A DNA stretch of 64,000 nt, from assembly GCA_031253835.1 (NCBI GenBank), contig JAIRVP010000069.1:1-64000 (forward strand). Direction: 5' to 3'. The notes under the pieces were generated by a model. The model saw only the letters and a list, made by a program, of their open reading frames with translations, was not told the origin of the DNA and ran no database searches. The translations under genes and the position numbers were made by a program. Positions 59,170 through 64,000 of the stretch are shown here, one piece after another. The stretch is from Burkholderia sp. (GTDB lineage: Bacteria; Pseudomonadota; Gammaproteobacteria; Burkholderiales; Burkholderiaceae). Position 1 is the first letter of the stretch. Each line of letters opens with the position of its first letter.

Positions 59170-60957
59170 ATGATGCCCACCTCCCCCGCCGCCGCCACGA
59201 TCGAACAGGCGCTGGCGCACCATCAGGCCGAACGGCTGGAAGAGGCCGAGACGCTGTACCGGCAGATCCTCGACACCGATCCCCGGCACGCGGACGCGCT
59301 TCACCTCCTCGGCCTGATCGGCCATCAGTACGGGCGCTATCAGGAGGCATCCGACCTGATCATGGCGGCGATCGAGATCCGGCCGGACGCGATGTACTAC
59401 TACAACCTCGGCAACGTGATGCAGGCGGACAACCGTCACGCCGCCGCCGCCGAGTGCTTCCGTCTCGCAATCGAGCTGCGACCCGACTCCGTCGATGCGT
59501 ACAACAACCTCGGCAACGCGCTGCGGCTCGCCGGCGACGCCCGCGCGGCCGTCGATGCGTTCTGCCAGGCCATTGCACTGAAGCCGGACAACGGCCAGGC
59601 CTACAACAACCTTGCGAATGCGCTGTTCGACCTGAACGAGATTCCGGCCGCGCTCGAGGCTTACCGGCACGCGGTCGCGCTGCGCCCCGAACTGCCGGAA
59701 CCGCGCAGCAACCTGCTGTTCGCGAGCCACTGCAGCGAAGCGTTCGACCACGACGCATATCTCGCCGAGGCCGCGCGCTACGACGAACTGGTCACGCGGC
59801 GCGCGAGGCCGTGGACGGACTGGCTCGTCGACCTGGCTCCGCGGGTCGGGCGGCCGCTGAAGGTCGGCATCGTGTCGGGCGACCTGAAGTCGCATCCGGT
59901 CGGCTATTTCATCGAGAGCATGCTGAAGCATCTCGACGCGAACCGGATCGAGATGCATGCGTACCCGACGCGCGACGTCGAGGACGACGTGACCGCCCGC
60001 ATCAAGCCGGCCTTCTCGACATGGACCAGCATCGCCGGCCTGAGCGACGAAGCGGCGGCCGCGCGTGTCCGCGCGGACCGCATCGACGTGCTGCTCGACG
60101 CGGCGGGCCACACGGTCTACAACCGCCTGCCGCTGTTCGCGTGGAAGCCGGCGCCGCTGCAGGCGAGCTGGCCCGGTTATTTCGCGAGCACCGGCGTGCG
60201 CGCGATCGACTACGTGATCGGCGACCGTCACGTGCTGCCGCCCGCCGAGGCCGCGCATTTCACCGAGAGGCCGTGGCATCTGCCGGACAGCTATCTGTGC
60301 TTCACGCCGCCGGACGAGCCTGTCGACGTCGGCGCGCTGCCGATGCTCGCGAACGGCCATCCGACCTTCGGCTATTTCGGCAAGCTCGCGAAGATCACCG
60401 ATCACGTCGTCGCGGTCTGGTCGCGCGTGCTGCAATCGGTCGCGGGCGCGAAGCTGTTCGTGAAGGCGGAGCATCTCGACGATCCGCGCGAGCAGCAGGC
60501 GCTTGCCGCGCGCTTCGCGGCGCACGGCATCGACGCGCAGCGCCTGATCCTCGAAGGCCGCTCGCCGCGCGCCGAATACCTGGCCGCGTACCGGCGCGTC
60601 GACCTGGTGCTGAGCCCGTTCCCGTATCCGGGCGGCACGACGACCGCCGAAGCGCTGTGGATGGGCGTGCCCGTGCTGTGCCGGCGCGGCGAGCGCTTCC
60701 TGTCGCACATCGCCGAGAGCCTGCTGCATTCGGCGGAGCTGCTCGAGTGGATCGCGGACGACGACGACGCGTATGTCGCGAAGGCCGTCGCGCAGGTCGG
60801 CCAGCCCGCCGAGCTGGCGGCGCTGCGCACGACGCTGCGCGCGCGGGTGCTCGCGTCGCCGCTGTGCGACGCGCCCCGCTTCGCGCGCCACTTCGAGGAC
60901 GCACTGCACGGCATGTGGGCACAGCACGTCGAAGCCGCGCCTGGCGCATCCGTGTGA
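59170..60957 (+). CDS. TPR-containing O-linked glycosyltransferase (SPINDLY/OGT, GT41-like), first copy
   Basis: A 595-residue protein with about five N-terminal tetratricopeptide repeats (to about 185) followed by the two-lobe GT41-type catalytic domain. Repeats carry the N-N-L-G-N-A pattern (YYYNLGNV, YNNLGNAL, YNNLANAL). The catalytic part includes KVGIVSGDLKSHPVGYFIESML, a QASWPGYFASTGVRAIDY segment, GHPTFGYFGKLAKI and SPFPYPGGTTTAEALWMGVPVL. Such enzymes O-glycosylate Ser/Thr of target proteins, including flagellins in several bacteria. Adjacent ATG codons at 59170 and 59173 are both possible. Confidence 0.92.
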   Translation: MMPTSPAAATIEQALAHHQAERLEEAETLYRQILDTDPRHADALHLLGLIGHQYGRYQEASDLIMAAIEIRPDAMYYYNLGNVMQADNRHAAAAECFRLAIELRPDSVDAYNNLGNALRLAGDARAAVDAFCQAIALKPDNGQAYNNLANALFDLNEIPAALEAYRHAVALRPELPEPRSNLLFASHCSEAFDHDAYLAEAARYDELVTRRARPWTDWLVDLAPRVGRPLKVGIVSGDLKSHPVGYFIESMLKHLDANRIEMHAYPTRDVEDDVTARIKPAFSTWTSIAGLSDEAAAARVRADRIDVLLDAAGHTVYNRLPLFAWKPAPLQASWPGYFASTGVRAIDYVIGDRHVLPPAEAAHFTERPWHLPDSYLCFTPPDEPVDVGALPMLANGHPTFGYFGKLAKITDHVVAVWSRVLQSVAGAKLFVKAEHLDDPREQQALAARFAAHGIDAQRLILEGRSPRAEYLAAYRRVDLVLSPFPYPGGTTTAEALWMGVPVLCRRGERFLSHIAESLLHSAELLEWIADDDDAYVAKAVAQVGQPAELAALRTTLRARVLASPLCDAPRFARHFEDALHGMWAQHVEAAPGASV

Positions 60958-61198
60958 GGCCGCTCACGACGTGACGTGCGTGGGCATTTCCACGCCGGCG
61001 GCAAGCGGAACATGGCGCCCCTCGCGCTGAACACCGCGCCGGCCGACGTGATCGTCATTCCGACCGGTGGCGCGTGCGCGGCACCGTCGTCGGGATGGCA
61101 CGCGATGGGATGGCGGCGTCGGCCGTGACGATGGGTCACGGCGGTCGGCCGATCGACTTCGGACACGATCCGCATCCCTATTGAGCAGGACAGACGAG

Positions 61199-63397
61199 AT
61201 GGACGGAACAGGACAGGCATTGCAGGCGGCGCTCGCGCATCATCAGGCGGGGCGTCTCGCGGAAGCGAAGACGCTGTACGACGCGATCCTCGCCGCGCAG
61301 CCGGGCCAGCCGGATGCGCTGCATTTCCTCGGGCTGCTGGCGTGCCAGCTGAAGCAGTACGACGCGGGCATTGCGCTGATGGAGCAATCGCTCGTCGAGC
61401 GGCCGGACGCGTCGTACTTCAACAACCTGGGCAACATGCTGCGCGAAAGCGGCCGGCTCGACGACGCGATCGCGCACTATCGGCGCGCGGTGGGGCTGCG
61501 ACCGGACTATCCGGAGGCGCACAACAACCTCGGCAACGCGTTGCGCGACGCGCGCGAGCCGGCGGCCGCGATGGAGAGCTGCGCGCGCGCGATCGAGCTG
61601 CGGCCCGGTTACGCGGAGGCGTACAACAACCTCGGCAATGCGCTGCAGGATCTGGGCGACCTCGACGGCGCCGCCACGCATTACGGCCGCGCGATCGAGC
61701 TGGATGCGTCGATGGCGATGGCCCACGCGAACCTGAGCGCCGTGCGTCACAAGCAACTGCGCTGCGCGGAAGCGCTCGCGCATGCGCAGGACGCGATCCG
61801 GCTCGCGCCGAACCTCGGCGACGCACATAACCACGCGGGCAACGCGTATCACGGACTGAACCGGCTCGAGGATGCGCAAGCGTGCCATCGCACGGCCGTC
61901 ACGCTCAATCCGGCGGACGCCGGCGCGTGCCACAACCTGTCCGTCGTGCTGCTGAAGCTGCAGCGGCTCGACGAGGCGCTCGTGTATTGCCGGCAGGCGT
62001 TGCAGGCCGGCCCGCCGGCTGTGTTGATGCACGTCAATCTCGGCGACATCCTGCGCGCGCAGGGCAACGTCGATGCCGCGGTCCACGCGTATCGCGATGC
62101 GCTTGCGCTGGTGCGCGACGACGCCGACGACGTCGCGGCGACCGTGCTGAACCGGTTGCTGTTCAGCGCGGCGGCATCCGCTTGCGTGAACCCCGCCGAC
62201 TACCTGGCCGACGCGCGGCGCTATGGCCGGCACCTGGCCACGCGTTCGACGCGCTACGCGCACGATCCAAGCGAGCGGGCTGCGCGCACACAAGGGCGGC
62301 CGCTGCGCGTCGGCTTCGTGTCCGGCGACCTGCGCCTGCACCCGGTCGGCATCTTCCTGGAAAGCGTGCTCGCGCACCTCGAGCGCACGCGCATCGACCT
62401 GCGCGTGTACGTGACTACGGACGAGGAGGACGCGATCACCGCGAAACTGAAGCCGCACGCGAACGGCTGGCGCTCGATCGCCGCGCTGGGTCCGGACCTG
62501 GCCGCGCGGATGATTCACGACGACGAAATCGACGTCCTCGTCGACCTCGCGGGCCATACGCAGTCGAGCGGGCTCCCCGTGTTCGGCTGGAAACCCGCGC
62601 CGGTGCAGGCGAGCTGGCTCGGTTTCTTCGCGTCGACCGGCTGCGACGCGATCGACTACTTCGTCGGCGACCGCTACACGCTGCCGGACGCCGAAGCGCA
62701 TCACTTCGTCGAGAAGCCGTGGCGGCTGCCGGACAGCTTCCTGTGCTTCACGCCGCCGGCCTGCGACGTCGAGGTCGGCCCGCTGCCGATGGCGGCGCGC
62801 GGCCATCCGACGTTCGGTTGCTTCGGCCAGCTCGTGAAGATCGGCGACGACGTCGTGCGCGCGTGGTCGCGCATCCTGCACGCGCTGCCGGACGCGCGGC
62901 TGCTGCTCAAGGCGCACGAGCTCGGTCGCGAGGGCGTGCGCGACGCGACCGCCGCGCGCTTCGCGCGGCACGGCATCGGCGCGGACCGGCTGATCCTCGA
63001 GGGCGGCTCGCCACGCGAGGAATACCTTGCCGCGTACAACCGCATCGACGTCGCGCTGAGCCCGTTTCCGTACCCGGGCGGCACGACCACGGCCGAAGCG
63101 CTGTGGATGGGCGTGCCGGTGCTCGCCATGAAGGGCGGGCGCTTTGTCACGCACATCTGCGAAAGCGTGCTGCACGCGGCGGGCATGGGCGAATGGGTCG
63201 CTGACGGCGAGGACAGCTATGTCGCGAAGGCGATCGCGGCGGTGCGCGATCGCGAGCGCCTCGCGGCGCGGCGCGCGAGCCTGCGTGCGCAGCTGCTCGC
63301 GTCGCCGCTGTGCGACGCGCGCCGGTTCGCGGCGCATCTCGAAGCGGCGTTCCTCGCCATGTGGCAACGCTATACGAACTCGGAGCAGGAAGCATGA
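61199..63397 (+). CDS. TPR-containing O-linked glycosyltransferase (SPINDLY/OGT, GT41-like), second copy
   Basis: A 732-residue homologue of the preceding protein with more repeats (about nine, to about residue 320). The catalytic region aligns block by block: RVGFVSGDLRLHPVGIFLESVL, QASWLGFFASTGCDAIDYFVGDRYTLP, GHPTFGCFGQLVKIGDD and the invariant SPFPYPGGTTTAEALWMGVPVL. It starts 241 bp after the first copy; the gap holds no recognised element. Its stop overlaps the start of the next TPR gene (ATGA). It could act on a different target or extend the sugar added by the first enzyme. Confidence 0.92.
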   Translation: MDGTGQALQAALAHHQAGRLAEAKTLYDAILAAQPGQPDALHFLGLLACQLKQYDAGIALMEQSLVERPDASYFNNLGNMLRESGRLDDAIAHYRRAVGLRPDYPEAHNNLGNALRDAREPAAAMESCARAIELRPGYAEAYNNLGNALQDLGDLDGAATHYGRAIELDASMAMAHANLSAVRHKQLRCAEALAHAQDAIRLAPNLGDAHNHAGNAYHGLNRLEDAQACHRTAVTLNPADAGACHNLSVVLLKLQRLDEALVYCRQALQAGPPAVLMHVNLGDILRAQGNVDAAVHAYRDALALVRDDADDVAATVLNRLLFSAAASACVNPADYLADARRYGRHLATRSTRYAHDPSERAARTQGRPLRVGFVSGDLRLHPVGIFLESVLAHLERTRIDLRVYVTTDEEDAITAKLKPHANGWRSIAALGPDLAARMIHDDEIDVLVDLAGHTQSSGLPVFGWKPAPVQASWLGFFASTGCDAIDYFVGDRYTLPDAEAHHFVEKPWRLPDSFLCFTPPACDVEVGPLPMAARGHPTFGCFGQLVKIGDDVVRAWSRILHALPDARLLLKAHELGREGVRDATAARFARHGIGADRLILEGGSPREEYLAAYNRIDVALSPFPYPGGTTTAEALWMGVPVLAMKGGRFVTHICESVLHAAGMGEWVADGEDSYVAKAIAAVRDRERLAARRASLRAQLLASPLCDARRFAAHLEAAFLAMWQRYTNSEQEA
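61220..61658 (+). repeat. Long direct repeat, copy 1
   Basis: About 440 bp covering the first TPRs of the second OGT gene recur at 63415-63853 with about 23 differences counted by eye, clustered at the ends and at synonymous positions. Confidence 0.9.
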
Positions 63398-64000
63398 ACG
63401 ATATCCACGACACGCTGCAGTCCGCGCTGGCGCATCATCAGGCGGGGCGTCTCGCGGAAGCGAAGACACTGTACGACGCGATCCTCACCGCGCAGCCGGG
63501 CCAGCCGGATGCACTGCATTTCCTCGGGCTGCTGGCGTGCCAGCTGAAGCAGTACGACGCGGGGCTTGTGCTGATGGAGCAATCGCTCGTCGAGCGGCCG
63601 GACGCATCGTATTTCAACAACCTGGGCAACATGCTGCGCGAAAGCGGCCGGCTCGACGACGCGATCGCATACTATCGGCGCGCGGTGGGGCTGCGACCGG
63701 ACTATCCGGAGGCGCACAACAACCTCGGCAACGCGTTGCGCGACGCACGCGAGCCGGCGGCCGCGATGGAGAGCTGCGCGCGCGCGATCGAGCTGCGGCC
63801 CGGCTATGCCGAGGCGTATAACAATCTCGGCAACGCGCTGCAGGACCTGGGCGAGCACGAAGCGGCGGCCGCGAGCTACGCCAAGGCCGTCGCGCACCAG
63901 CCGCAGTATGCGGATGCGTACTGCAATCTCGGCAACGCGCTGCATGCGCAGGAGAAATTCGACGATGCTGCGGAGGCCTATCGTCGCGCCATCGCGCTGC
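63394..64000 (+). CDS. Third TPR protein, 5' part (cut by window end)
   Basis: The frame starts in an ATGA overlap with the second OGT gene and runs past the window edge. The visible 202 residues are six TPR units; the first 150 are nearly identical to the preceding protein, while later units (EHEAAAASYAKAVAHQPQYADAYCNLGNALHAQEKFDDAAEAYRRAIAL) differ. A third OGT-type enzyme is likely, but the catalytic part is out of view, so a TPR-only protein cannot be excluded. Confidence 0.85.
   Translation, partial: MNDIHDTLQSALAHHQAGRLAEAKTLYDAILTAQPGQPDALHFLGLLACQLKQYDAGLVLMEQSLVERPDASYFNNLGNMLRESGRLDDAIAYYRRAVGLRPDYPEAHNNLGNALRDAREPAAAMESCARAIELRPGYAEAYNNLGNALQDLGEHEAAAASYAKAVAHQPQYADAYCNLGNALHAQEKFDDAAEAYRRAIAL
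63415..63853 (+). repeat. Long direct repeat, copy 2
   Basis: Copy of 61220-61658, offset by 2195 bp; in frame with the third TPR gene. Similarity stops after the GNALQDLG segment. Confidence 0.9.

Overview
The window looks like chromosome 1 of a Burkholderia, probably the Burkholderia cepacia complex. This rests on very high GC with GC3-rich codons, the proteobacterial gene set and the gene order priA-putA ... gcvTHP-sdaA ... rep ... glycosylation genes. Species is an inference; no 16S rRNA gene is present. Most of the window is ordinary housekeeping and catabolic chromosome. No insertion sequence, integrase, prophage or CRISPR array was seen. One tRNA gene, tRNA-Arg(CCG), lies at 48262.

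Layout. 1-6.4 kb: the 3' end of priA, trifunctional putA behind a cluster of GTTGCA operator-like sites, and a branched-chain amino acid binding protein. 6.5-10.5 kb: an acyl-CoA ligase and an AidB-type acyl-CoA dehydrogenase facing a TetR regulator. 10.7-14.1 kb: a YbdL-type aminotransferase, a polar amino acid binding protein and a GlcD-like FAD oxidase. 14.2-18.4 kb: an orphan PadR regulator with an upstream inverted repeat, then a cadmium/zinc/lead resistance unit (cadR, divergent cadA with a long His-Asp repeat, and a small double zinc-ribbon protein). 18.4-20.5 kb: a GyrI-like pseudogene and a CmpX-like membrane protein.

20.7-31.4 kb is an ethanolamine catabolism region: permease eat, ammonia-lyase eutBC, a LysR/MFS divergent pair, two related flavin-binding (PPOX-fold) proteins, an ExaC-type aldehyde dehydrogenase and an EutR-like AraC regulator. 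Both the dehydrogenase and the EutR-like gene are preceded by near-consensus sigma-54 (-24/-12) promoters. No microcompartment shell genes are present. 31.4-34.2 kb holds a translationally coupled pair, a thiamine-diphosphate enzyme and a GT9-like protein.

34.3-42.0 kb is serine/glycine breakdown: sdaA, a secreted alginate-lyase-like protein, and gcvP, gcvH and gcvT under a tandem glycine riboswitch with a strong sigma-70 promoter. 42.1-50.6 kb: a lipoprotein, a Gfo/Idh/MocA oxidoreductase, an SGNH hydrolase, rep helicase, a diheme cytochrome c, tRNA-Arg, an HTH protein and a membrane protein ending in a Ser/Cys-only tail.

50.6-64 kb is a glycosylation locus: a three-module glycosyltransferase, a WecE-like sugar aminotransferase, two methyltransferases, a WbqC-family protein and a FAD oxidoreductase in a tightly coupled minus-strand operon. 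Facing it are three plus-strand TPR proteins, two of them complete TPR-OGT (SPINDLY/GT41) transferases and the third cut by the window edge. The gene mix suggests protein (possibly flagellin) glycosylation. The third TPR gene nearly repeats the 5' end of the second.
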